Shown one piece after another: positions 13,716-21,965 of a stretch of DNA of 27,110 nt. Made by a program: the position numbers and the translations under genes. Source of the stretch: Bacteroidales bacterium (GTDB taxonomy: Bacteria; Bacteroidota; Bacteroidia; Bacteroidales; Bacteroidaceae); NCBI GenBank assembly GCA_004557035.1, contig SFFB01000029.1, positions 1 through 27,110 on the forward strand, given 5' to 3'. The notes under the pieces are model-generated. The model saw only the letters and a list, made by a program, of their open reading frames with translations. It ran no database searches and was not told where the DNA came from. Each line of letters starts with the position of its first letter. Position 1 is the first letter of the stretch.

Positions 13716-15773
13716 ATGAAAACAAAAAAGACCACGACGCGCAAGCCTAAAGACACGCGCCTCAAACTGGTGAAATGCGACCCCTGGCTCGAACCCTACA
13801 ACGACGCCATTCAGGGACGCTATGACCACGTCCTTTACAAGCTCAACGAACTGACCGGTGGCAAAAAGTCGCTCTCGGACATAGCCGACGGACATCTCTA
13901 TTTCGGCCTGCACCGCACGGCTCGTGGATGGGTCTTCCGCGAGTGGGCCCCAAACGCCACCGACATCTATCTCATCGGCGACTTCAACAACTGGCAAGAG
14001 ACCGAACAATATCGCCTCAAACGCATTGCCGGAACCGGCAACTGGGAAATCAAACTGCCGCTTCGCGCCATGAAACACCTCGACCTCTACAAGATGAAGG
14101 TGCACTGGGACGGCGGTTGCGGTGAGCGCATTCCGGCTTGGTGCCAGCGCGTTGTACAAGATGACAACACCAAGATTTTCAGTGCTCAGGTCTGGGCGCC
14201 TGAAACGCCATACGAATTCAAAAAGAAAAACTTCCGTCCCAAGCGCGATCCGTTGCTCATCTATGAATGTCACATCGGTATGGCGCAAGACGCAGAGAAG
14301 GTTGGCACCTACGACGAATTCCGCGAAAACGTCTTGCCGCGCATCGTTAAGGAAGGCTACAACTGCTTGCAGATTATGGCGCTGCAAGAGCACCCCTACT
14401 ATGGCAGCTTTGGCTATCACGTGAGCAGTTTCTTTGCCGCCTCAAGCCGCTTCGGTACGCCCGACGACCTCAAGCGTCTCATTGACGAGGCTCATAAGCA
14501 AGGTGTGGCCGTCATCATGGACTTGGTGCAGAGTCATGCCGTCAAGAACGAGGTGGAAGGTCTTGGCAATTTGGCTGGCGACCCCAACCAGTTCTTCTAT
14601 CCCGGCGGCCGCCACGAACATCCGGCTTGGGACAGCCTCTGCTTCGACTACGGCAAAAACGAAGTCATTCACTTCCTCTTGTCAAACTGCAAATATTGGT
14701 TGACTGAGTTCCAACTCGATGGTTTCCGCTTTGATGGCGTCACTTCGATGCTTTACTACAGCCACGGACTTGGTGAAGCCTTCTGCGGCTACGGCGACTA
14801 TTTCAACGGTCACCAAGACGACAACGCCATTTGCTATCTCACGCTGGCCAACATTCTTATCCACGAGGTCAACCCGCGGGCCATCACCATCGCCGAAGAG
14901 GTGAGCGGTATGCCCGGACTGGCAGCACCGTTCAAAGACGGCGGCTACGGTTTCGACTATCGCATGGCCATGAACGTGCCCGACTATTGGATTAAAATCA
15001 TCAAAGAGTGCCGCGACGAAGACTGGAAGCCCAGCAGCATTTTCTGGGAACTCACCAACCGCCGCGCCGACGAGCACAACATCTCCTACTGTGAGAGTCA
15101 CGACCAGGCACTGGTGGGCGACAAGACCATTATTTTCCGTCTGATCGACGCCGATATGTATTGGCACTTCAAGAAAGGTGACGAAAACGATGTGGCTCAC
15201 CGCGGCATCGCTCTGCACAAGATGATCAGACTCGTCACGGCCTCGACCATCAACGGCGGCTACCTCAACTTTATGGGCAACGAGTTCGGCCATCCCGAAT
15301 GGATTGACTTCCCCCGCGAAGGTAACGGCTGGAGCTACAAATATGCCCGCCGCCAGTGGAACCTTGTGGACAACAAAGAACTCTGCTACCACTACCTCGG
15401 AGACTTTGACCAGAAGATGCTCGAAGTCATCAAGAGCGTCAAAGGCATACAGAAGTTGCCCGTGCAAGAAATCTGGCACAACGACGGAGACCAAATCTTG
15501 GCCTACAGCCGCGGTCCGCTCGTCTTCGTGTTCAACTTCAGTCCCACGCGAAGCTTCCCCGACTACGGCTTTATGGTGCCCGAGGGCAAGTATGAAGTAG
15601 TGCTCAACACCGACGCCACTGAGTTTGGCGGCAATGGCTTTGCCGACGACACTGTGGAGCATTTCACCAACTTCGACCCCTTGCTCAAGAAAGACGGCAA
15701 AGGTTGGCTCATGATTTATGTGCCTGCCCGCTCGGCCGTGGTGCTTCGTCGTGTCGAAGAAGATAAAGACTGA
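13716..15773 (+). CDS. glgB: 1,4-alpha-glucan branching enzyme (GH13)
   Basis: The enzyme cuts alpha-1,4 glucan chains and rejoins them by alpha-1,6 bonds, making branched glycogen. The 685-residue chain has an N-terminal CBM48-like domain (about 60-165, FREWAPNATDIYLIGDFNNW), a GH13 barrel and a C-terminal beta domain. Catalytic candidates are the nucleophile Asp340 (in DGFRFDGVTS), the acid/base Glu394 (in TIAEEVSGMP) and Asp463 (in CESHDQALVGDKT). The sequence style (MALQEHPYYGSFGYHVSSFF) is that of the eukaryote-like branching enzymes seen in Bacteroidetes rather than E. coli GlgB. No glycogen synthase or phosphorylase is adjacent. The leader contains the octamer tract described separately. 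Confidence 0.93.
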   Translation: MKTKKTTTRKPKDTRLKLVKCDPWLEPYNDAIQGRYDHVLYKLNELTGGKKSLSDIADGHLYFGLHRTARGWVFREWAPNATDIYLIGDFNNWQETEQYRLKRIAGTGNWEIKLPLRAMKHLDLYKMKVHWDGGCGERIPAWCQRVVQDDNTKIFSAQVWAPETPYEFKKKNFRPKRDPLLIYECHIGMAQDAEKVGTYDEFRENVLPRIVKEGYNCLQIMALQEHPYYGSFGYHVSSFFAASSRFGTPDDLKRLIDEAHKQGVAVIMDLVQSHAVKNEVEGLGNLAGDPNQFFYPGGRHEHPAWDSLCFDYGKNEVIHFLLSNCKYWLTEFQLDGFRFDGVTSMLYYSHGLGEAFCGYGDYFNGHQDDNAICYLTLANILIHEVNPRAITIAEEVSGMPGLAAPFKDGGYGFDYRMAMNVPDYWIKIIKECRDEDWKPSSIFWELTNRRADEHNISYCESHDQALVGDKTIIFRLIDADMYWHFKKGDENDVAHRGIALHKMIRLVTASTINGGYLNFMGNEFGHPEWIDFPREGNGWSYKYARRQWNLVDNKELCYHYLGDFDQKMLEVIKSVKGIQKLPVQEIWHNDGDQILAYSRGPLVFVFNFSPTRSFPDYGFMVPEGKYEVVLNTDATEFGGNGFADDTVEHFTNFDPLLKKDGKGWLMIYVPARSAVVLRRVEEDKD

Positions 15774-15792
15774 TTACACTCTCAACGTTTGC

Positions 15793-16929
15793 ATGAATAC
15801 CACTCCAAGCAAAAACGACATTAACCCAAGCAGCGCGCGCCTCTTTTGGCGCGTGCTCTTTGCGGTTTATACGTTCATAGGCGTTTATGCCTGTCTGGCG
15901 CCTGTGCTCACCTTGGCCCAGCACCAGTTGGCCAAGGGACAGACGGCCTTCGAGCCTTTTGTGGGGGCCGTTGTGCTCACCGGCATCGCCTTGGTCATTC
16001 AATATGTCATCGCCAAGCTTTTCCGTTTCACCGGCACCAAATACGTCTTGTCGTTTTTCCCTTCGGGGCTATTCATTGTCTTGCTCACGGCTTTCACGCC
16101 CCACGTCCGCACCGCGCCGCTTGCGGTTTCTGCACTTTTGGCCATTGTCTGGATTTGGCTCATTGCCCACAGCCGGCGTCAGGCCGCCGGTCGGCGCAGT
16201 CAGCAAGGCATTGTGTCTTTTCCGGCTTGGGTCTACTTCTTCGTTATAGCCTTTTATATGGGTGTTTGCAGCAATGCCTCCGATACGATAAACTATGAAG
16301 TGAAGACCGCCAAGCACATCATGGCAGGCGACACAGACAAAGCACTGACTGTGGGTAAAAACGCGCTGGCCACGTCGCCGCATCTCACCGCTTTGAGAAT
16401 GTATGCTATGGCCAAACATACGGCTGAACCGGGCGAGATGCTTTTTGCTTATCCACTGCCAGCAGGCGGTTGCGAGGTGCTCTATTTCGGACCGGCCGAC
16501 TCGCTTGATGTGTTGTTGCCGGCAGACTCTCTCGTCAAATTGTTGGGCACTCCGCGCTCGACAAAAGACAAGACGGCAGCCCAATATTTTGCCCGAGCTG
16601 CCCGCCGCAGACCACACAGTGCCGCGCGAGACTATCACCTTTGCGGCTTGTTGCTTGACAAGGATTTGAAAACATTTGCCGACGAACTGCCCAAGTATTA
16701 CGTGGTCTCTGACAGTGTTGTCTTGCCAAAGTATTACGCTCAAGCATTAATCCTTTACCAACGCCAAAATCCTGAGATAGAGCCTCTATATGCCGACCCT
16801 AACGTGACGCAGAACTATCTTGATTTCAGGAAAGAAGGCAACAAGCAGCGTGAACCCGAAGCCAAACGCACCAAGACGTGGCGGCTCTACGGCGACACCT
16901 ATTGGTGGTATTATTACTACGGAAAATAA
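15793..16929 (+). CDS. polytopic membrane protein with soluble C-terminal domain (DUF6057-like)
   Basis: The 378-residue protein starts with about five hydrophobic segments (roughly residues 18-165) and continues with a soluble helical domain rich in alanine (AKHIMAGDTDKALTVGKNAL, then TSPHLTALRMYAMAK), resembling TPR-like repeats. The tail is odd: basic, then aromatic (YWWYYYYGK). It resembles Bacteroidetes proteins filed as DUF6057, but that is recalled, not searched. ATG 15793 is chosen over the earlier frame opening at 15718, which lies inside glgB. It follows glgB by 19 bases, and its TAA overlaps the ATG of the endonuclease gene (TAATG), so the two should be translated together. Confidence 0.65.
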   Translation: MNTTPSKNDINPSSARLFWRVLFAVYTFIGVYACLAPVLTLAQHQLAKGQTAFEPFVGAVVLTGIALVIQYVIAKLFRFTGTKYVLSFFPSGLFIVLLTAFTPHVRTAPLAVSALLAIVWIWLIAHSRRQAAGRRSQQGIVSFPAWVYFFVIAFYMGVCSNASDTINYEVKTAKHIMAGDTDKALTVGKNALATSPHLTALRMYAMAKHTAEPGEMLFAYPLPAGGCEVLYFGPADSLDVLLPADSLVKLLGTPRSTKDKTAAQYFARAARRRPHSAARDYHLCGLLLDKDLKTFADELPKYYVVSDSVVLPKYYAQALILYQRQNPEIEPLYADPNVTQNYLDFRKEGNKQREPEAKRTKTWRLYGDTYWWYYYYGK

Positions 16930-17678
16930 TGCAGCAACTCAAAGGATTTTGCCTGATTGGCTTAGCCTTGTTGTGCAGTCTGACTGCCTTGGCTCAAGGC
17001 GTTGCCGGACTACCCAAAGGAGGCACTAAGTCGCTGATACGTCGCTCCCATGTGGGTTACGATGTGGCCTATGACACTTCTAAACTCTGTCCCGTCTGGG
17101 TGGCATGGCGACTCACGGCTTCACGCCTGACGAAAGAAGCTGAGCGGAATGGTAGTTTCAAGCAAGAACCCGACTTGAAGCATTGCACGGCCACCCATGC
17201 CGATTACACAAAAAGCGGTTACGACCGTGGCCATATGTGTCCGGCGGCCGACAACGCGTGGAGTGCCACGGCAATGACCGAGTCCTTCTTCACCACCAAC
17301 ATTTGTCCCCAGTTGCCTCGACTGAACCGCGGCACGTGGAAAACGCTTGAAGAAGAAATGCGCCGCAAAACCCTCGACGGCGACACACTCTTTATTGTCT
17401 GCGGCCCCATCTTTAACCCCAAAGCCACGCACGCCAAGATTGGCAAAAACGGCGTGAATGTGCCCGAGTCGTTCTATAAAGTGGTGTATTACCGCCATAA
17501 GGGAAAGAGTGGGGCCGTGGGGTTCATCTTCAGCAACCTTATGGGTAAATCGCTCGAGCCGCGACACGTCACCGTCGACCTCGTTGAGCGCGTCACCGGT
17601 CTTGATTTCTTCCCCAATCTTCCCGACGACGAAGAACAACGGGTGGAGAGTCAGATTGACCGACAACTATGGCCTTAA
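16929..17678 (+). CDS. exported DNA/RNA non-specific endonuclease (NucA/EndA type)
   Basis: The 249-residue beta-beta-alpha-metal nuclease degrades DNA and RNA. The signature Asp99-Arg-Gly-His102-Met (DRGHMCPAADN) gives the general-base histidine, and Asn124 in TTNICPQ is the expected metal ligand. ATG 16929 overlaps the stop of the preceding gene and gives a clear signal peptide (LKGFCLIGLALLCSLTALAQ, cleavage near residue 23). The enzyme is therefore probably periplasmic or secreted. No immunity inhibitor is evident. The best guess is nutrient scavenging from extracellular nucleic acid, or DNA uptake and biofilm turnover; the sequence does not decide. Confidence 0.87.
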   Translation: MQQLKGFCLIGLALLCSLTALAQGVAGLPKGGTKSLIRRSHVGYDVAYDTSKLCPVWVAWRLTASRLTKEAERNGSFKQEPDLKHCTATHADYTKSGYDRGHMCPAADNAWSATAMTESFFTTNICPQLPRLNRGTWKTLEEEMRRKTLDGDTLFIVCGPIFNPKATHAKIGKNGVNVPESFYKVVYYRHKGKSGAVGFIFSNLMGKSLEPRHVTVDLVERVTGLDFFPNLPDDEEQRVESQIDRQLWP

Positions 17679-17731
17679 TCTCCAAACCTCTTTAGCCACC
17701 TATCCATCCACTCCTATATAATAATAGGTCT

Positions 17732-19711
17732 ATGTCAAAGAAAACATCTTCAGTAACCGACGATTTGAGATACCTCAAATTGCTCTCGCGCAACTTTCCC
17801 TCAGTCTCTGCCGTGACGACTGAGATTATCAATCTTGAAGCCATCCTTCATTTGCCCAAGCCCACGGAGCACTTCCTGGCCGACCTGCACGGCGAGAACG
17901 AAGCTTTCCAGCACGTTTTGCGGAACGCTTCGGGTAACATCAAACGCAAAGTCAACGAACTCTTTGGCAACACCTTGCGGAGTCAGGAGAAGAAAGACCT
18001 CTGCACTTTAATCTATTATCCCGAACAAAAACTCGAGCTTGTCAAACACTCCGAGCCCAATCTGGCCGACTATTACCAGACCACGCTCGACAGGCTCATC
18101 ACCGTTTGCCGCAATGTGTCGTCGAAATACACACGCTCGAAAGTGCGCAAGAGCCTTCCCGAGGAGTTTGCCTATATCATCGAAGAGTTGCTCCACGAGT
18201 CGACCGAGGACCACAACAAGCAGGCCTACGTCAACGTGATTATCCAAACAATCATCCGCACACGCCGTGCCGACCACTTTATTGTGGCGCTATGCCAGCT
18301 CATTCAGCGCCTCTCCATCGACAGGCTTCACATCCTCGGCGATATTTTCGACCGCGGCCCCGGGGCTCATCTCATCATGGACACGCTTTGCGGCTATCAC
18401 CACATGGACATCCAATGGGGCAACCACGACATCTTGTGGATGGGCGCAGCCGCCGGCAACCTCGCCTGCATAGCCAGCGTCATCCGTCTCTCATTGCGCT
18501 ACGCCAACACCCAGACGCTCGAAGAAGGCTATGGCATCAACATGGTGCCGCTGGCCACCTTCGCCATGGAGACCTATAACGACGACCCCTGCACACTCTT
18601 CCAGCCCATCACCGACAAGACCGACGGCGAAGACGAAAAGACCTTGCGACTTTTGTCGCAGATGCACAAGGCTATGGCCATCATACAGTTCAAACTCGAA
18701 GGCCAACTCTATCACCAGCACCCCGAATGGCAAATGGCCGACCGTGCCTTGCTCGAACACATCTGTCTTGAAGAAGGAACCGTAAAAGTGGGCGAACAAT
18801 CGCATCCACTTCTCGACGCTTATTTGCCTACGCTCAATCCCGACTCCCCTTATGAACTCACGGCCGAAGAACTTGACCTGATGCAGCGATTGGCTCACTC
18901 GTTTATGATCAATGAGCGTCTGCAACGCCACGTGGCTTGCCTGCTCCATTATGGTGGTATGTATGGCATTTACAACAGCAACTTGCTTTTCCATGCCTCA
19001 GTGCCCCTCAATGCCGACGGCACGCTGCGCGAAGTGGAAGTGATGGGGCAAACCGTCAAAGGCAAGTCGCTGCTCGAACGCGTAGAGCAGACCGTCCGTG
19101 CCGCTTTCGACGCCGACGTGGATGAAGACGAACGAAATGCTGCGACCGACTTTTTTTGGTATCTGTGGTGTGGCAGCAATTCGCCGCTCTTTGACAAATC
19201 CAAGATGGCCACTTTCGAGCGCTACTTCATTGCCGACAAGGCCACCCATAATGAGGAGAAAGGCTACTACTATCGCTTGCGCGACGATGCTGCCGTATGC
19301 GACGCGCTTCTCGACGAGTTTGGAGTGGAAGGCGAACACCGCCACATCATCAACGGCCATGTCCCCGTGCGTGTGGGCAAAGGCGAAAATCCCATCAAGG
19401 CAGGTGGCCGGTTGATGGTCATAGACGGAGGTTTTGCCAAGGCCTATCACCACACCACCGGCATTGCGGGCTATACGCTCGTGTTCCATAGCCGTGGCTT
19501 CCAACTGGTGCAACACGAACCTTTCTCTTCTACAGAAGAAGCCATCCGCCGCGGCACCGATATTCGCAGCACCACTCAGATTGTCGAACTCACCGGACAT
19601 CGCGCCATGGTGGCCGACACCGACATCGGCCGAGAACTCACGCGCCAGATTTCCGACCTCGAAAATCTCCTCGTGGCCTATCGCCGTGGCCTTATCAAAG
19701 AGAAAAATTGA
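17732..19711 (+). CDS. fbp: fructose-1,6-bisphosphatase, class 3
   Basis: The enzyme hydrolyses fructose 1,6-bisphosphate to fructose 6-phosphate in gluconeogenesis. The 659-residue length and layout match the class 3 (Firmicutes/Bacteroidetes) family, which uses a metallophosphatase-type core: Asp51-Leu-His53-Gly-Glu, Gly203-Asp-Ile-Phe-Asp207-Arg-Gly, and Gly230-Asn-His232-Asp. Other conserved features include NGHVPVRVGKGENPIKAGG and VIDGGFAKAYH in the C-terminal half. The gene starts 53 bases after the endonuclease and is followed after 19 bases by sdaA, which suggests a shared transcript. A metabolic link is reasonable: serine-derived pyruvate could feed gluconeogenesis. Confidence 0.93.
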   Translation: MSKKTSSVTDDLRYLKLLSRNFPSVSAVTTEIINLEAILHLPKPTEHFLADLHGENEAFQHVLRNASGNIKRKVNELFGNTLRSQEKKDLCTLIYYPEQKLELVKHSEPNLADYYQTTLDRLITVCRNVSSKYTRSKVRKSLPEEFAYIIEELLHESTEDHNKQAYVNVIIQTIIRTRRADHFIVALCQLIQRLSIDRLHILGDIFDRGPGAHLIMDTLCGYHHMDIQWGNHDILWMGAAAGNLACIASVIRLSLRYANTQTLEEGYGINMVPLATFAMETYNDDPCTLFQPITDKTDGEDEKTLRLLSQMHKAMAIIQFKLEGQLYHQHPEWQMADRALLEHICLEEGTVKVGEQSHPLLDAYLPTLNPDSPYELTAEELDLMQRLAHSFMINERLQRHVACLLHYGGMYGIYNSNLLFHASVPLNADGTLREVEVMGQTVKGKSLLERVEQTVRAAFDADVDEDERNAATDFFWYLWCGSNSPLFDKSKMATFERYFIADKATHNEEKGYYYRLRDDAAVCDALLDEFGVEGEHRHIINGHVPVRVGKGENPIKAGGRLMVIDGGFAKAYHHTTGIAGYTLVFHSRGFQLVQHEPFSSTEEAIRRGTDIRSTTQIVELTGHRAMVADTDIGRELTRQISDLENLLVAYRRGLIKEKN

Positions 19712-19730
19712 CCTACCATACTTGCATTAA

Positions 19731-20930
19731 ATGAAAACCTTAAGAGAATTATACCGCATTGGCCAGGGGCCTTCGAGCAGCCACACCATGGGCCCTCGAA
19801 TGGCGGCCCAACAATATCTCAACAAGCATCCCGAAGCCCTTCACTTCCGAGTGACGCTCTACGGCAGCCTCGCCGCCACCGGCAAAGGCCACTTGACCGA
19901 CCGCGCCATACTCGACGTGCTCGGCGAAGACCGCACAGAGATTGTCTGGCACCCTGAAATCGTACTCGACTTCCACCCCAACGGTATGCGCTTTGAGACC
20001 ATCTCGACCGACGGACAGGCTTCGGGCAGCTGGCTGGTTTTCAGCGTCGGCGGAGGTGCTTTGGCCGAAGACGGCGACCAACTGGTGCAATCTCCCGATA
20101 TTTACGCGCTCAACAGCCTGCTCGACATCAAACGCTGGTGCGAGGAGCGCGGAAAATCCTATTGGGAATATGTCGAAGAGTGTGAAGGCAAGGAGATTTG
20201 GGATTATCTCGAAGAAGTCTGGGTGGTGATGAAAGCCGCCGTAGAGCGCGGTCTTGAGCACGAAGGCGTATTGCCGGGATGTCTCAAACTGCGTCGCAAA
20301 GCCCCTGACTACTACATCAAGGCCATGGGCTATAATTCCAACCTTCAGACCCGTGGTCTCGTCTTTGCCTATGCTTTGGCTGTGAGCGAAGAGAACGCTT
20401 CGGGCGGCCGCATCGTCACGGCACCGACGTGTGGTGCCTGTGGCGTAGTACCCGCCGTGCTCTATCACATACAGAAAAGCCGCAAGTTCCCCGATCGCCG
20501 CATCCTCCACGCATTGGCCACAGCCGGACTCGTAGGCAATGTGGCCAAGAGCCGCGCCTCCATCTCTGGTGCCGAAGCCGGTTGCCAGGCCGAGGTCGGT
20601 GTGGCCTGTGCCATGGCAGCGGCAGCAGCCAACTACATTTTTGGAGGTAGCCTCGCCACCATCGAATATTCGGCAGAAATGGGCCTCGAGCATCATCTCG
20701 GCATGACGTGCGACCCCATCTGTGGCTTGGTGCAGATACCCTGTATTGAGCGCAATGCCCACGCCGCTGCCCGTGCGCTCGACGCCAACATCTATGCCAC
20801 TTATGCCGAAGGTCTCCACCGCATCTCTTACGACAAGGCCGTCGACGTGATGAAGCAGACTGGTCACGACCTGCCCTCACTCTATCGCGAAACCTCCACC
20901 GGCGGATTGGCCAAGGAGTATGAGAGTTGA
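19731..20930 (+). CDS. sdaA: L-serine ammonia-lyase, iron-sulfur type, single chain
   Basis: The enzyme deaminates L-serine to pyruvate and ammonia with a [4Fe-4S] cluster. The 399-residue chain has the alpha-domain substrate motif GPSSSHTMGPRMAA near the N-terminus, the conserved TCGACGVVPAV (Cys234, Cys237), SGAEAGCQAEVG, and the late cysteine stretch CDPICGLVQIPCIERN that supplies cluster ligands. The chain is shorter than E. coli SdaA (about 450 residues); the N-terminal part is compact. It lies 19 bases after fbp and 33 before mrr, all in the same direction. Confidence 0.92.
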   Translation: MKTLRELYRIGQGPSSSHTMGPRMAAQQYLNKHPEALHFRVTLYGSLAATGKGHLTDRAILDVLGEDRTEIVWHPEIVLDFHPNGMRFETISTDGQASGSWLVFSVGGGALAEDGDQLVQSPDIYALNSLLDIKRWCEERGKSYWEYVEECEGKEIWDYLEEVWVVMKAAVERGLEHEGVLPGCLKLRRKAPDYYIKAMGYNSNLQTRGLVFAYALAVSEENASGGRIVTAPTCGACGVVPAVLYHIQKSRKFPDRRILHALATAGLVGNVAKSRASISGAEAGCQAEVGVACAMAAAAANYIFGGSLATIEYSAEMGLEHHLGMTCDPICGLVQIPCIERNAHAAARALDANIYATYAEGLHRISYDKAVDVMKQTGHDLPSLYRETSTGGLAKEYES

Positions 20931-20963
20931 GAAGTATAATGTAATCTTTTCGATAGCAGTCTT

Positions 20964-21887
20964 ATGGCAATTCCTACAGTATTGGACCTTTTATATTTTT
21001 GCGCAACCCAATGTAAAAAAACACCGTTGCAACGTAATGGTTTCCGCAAAGCGATTATCGAACATTATCAACTTAATGACGAAGAAGCCGAGCAACGAAC
21101 AAAGGGCAACAACAATATTATCAACGCCCGTTTGGGGTGGGCGCTCGAGCATCTTAAAAGAGCTTTCGTTATAAAACGACAGGAGGATGGATATTATCAT
21201 ATCACGGAAAGAGGAGTTAAATATCTCGCCTCCCATCAACAACTGTCCTACAACGATTTGTTACAATACGAAGAATACAGAGCGTTCAGATTTAAAAAGA
21301 ACAAGAAGGCTGAAACAGATACCTTAGAAGAGCCCGCAACCGAATACCAATCATCGGAAGATACCGATATTCGGACGCCCATCGAAGTGTTTGAAAGTGC
21401 CTTCGATGTCATTCAAGAGTCATTGAGTGAAGACTTGCTCGAACAAATCAAGTTGCAATCGCCCTCGTTTTTCGAACATTTGGTCGTTCATCTACTGAAG
21501 AAGATGGGATATGGTGGAGACTTTGATAATTCAGCAAGAGTCACTCCATATAGTCATGACAGCGGTATCGACGGAATTATCTATGAAGATAAGTTAGGCC
21601 TGGACAAGATTTATATCCAGGCCAAACGATGGACCAATACAGTCGGAATGCCCGAAGTACAGCAATTTGCCGGAGCTTTGGCCGGCGAGAAAGCCTCTAA
21701 AGGTGTTTTCATCACTAGCAGCAAATTCACCAAAGATGCCAAGAACTATGTCAAGAACACCGACAAGAAGATTGTATTGATTGATGGCCAGAGTTTGGCC
21801 AAGCTAATGATTGAATACAATGTCGGTGTCTCTGTCAAAAATACCTATGAAATTAAGGCCATTGATAAAGACTATTTCGAAGAATAA
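20964..21887 (+). CDS. mrr: Mrr-like type IV restriction endonuclease
   Basis: The 307-residue protein has an N-terminal Mrr_N-type winged-helix region (about 2-95, ending YYHITERGVKYLA), a charged linker (about 108-140), and a C-terminal Mrr_cat domain (about 160-285). PD-(D/E)xK-like residues are visible: Phe-Glu171, Asp203 in HDSGIDGIIYED, and Gln219-Ala-Lys221 in IYIQAKRW, followed by GVFITSSKFTKDA. Mrr enzymes cut methylated or otherwise modified foreign DNA. No methyltransferase or other restriction gene is beside it. The gene is clearly more AT-rich than its neighbours, which points to acquisition by transfer between sdaA and tamB. Its TAA (21885-21887) is in frame with the tamB reading frame, with no gap before it opens. 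Confidence 0.88.
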   Translation: MAIPTVLDLLYFCATQCKKTPLQRNGFRKAIIEHYQLNDEEAEQRTKGNNNIINARLGWALEHLKRAFVIKRQEDGYYHITERGVKYLASHQQLSYNDLLQYEEYRAFRFKKNKKAETDTLEEPATEYQSSEDTDIRTPIEVFESAFDVIQESLSEDLLEQIKLQSPSFFEHLVVHLLKKMGYGGDFDNSARVTPYSHDSGIDGIIYEDKLGLDKIYIQAKRWTNTVGMPEVQQFAGALAGEKASKGVFITSSKFTKDAKNYVKNTDKKIVLIDGQSLAKLMIEYNVGVSVKNTYEIKAIDKDYFEE

Positions 21888-21965
21888 CCAATCCCCTCTC
21901 TCCCCATCAAACGTCTAAGGCTCATCATCCGCTCCCTGCTGGCGATAGTCATCTCGCTCTATCTC

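Noticed and set aside
14682..15662. Minus-strand open frame of 326 codons inside glgB
   Set aside because: Shadow of the branching enzyme reading frame.
19749..20867. Minus-strand open frame of 372 codons inside sdaA
   Set aside because: Shadow of the L-serine ammonia-lyase gene; no motif of its own.
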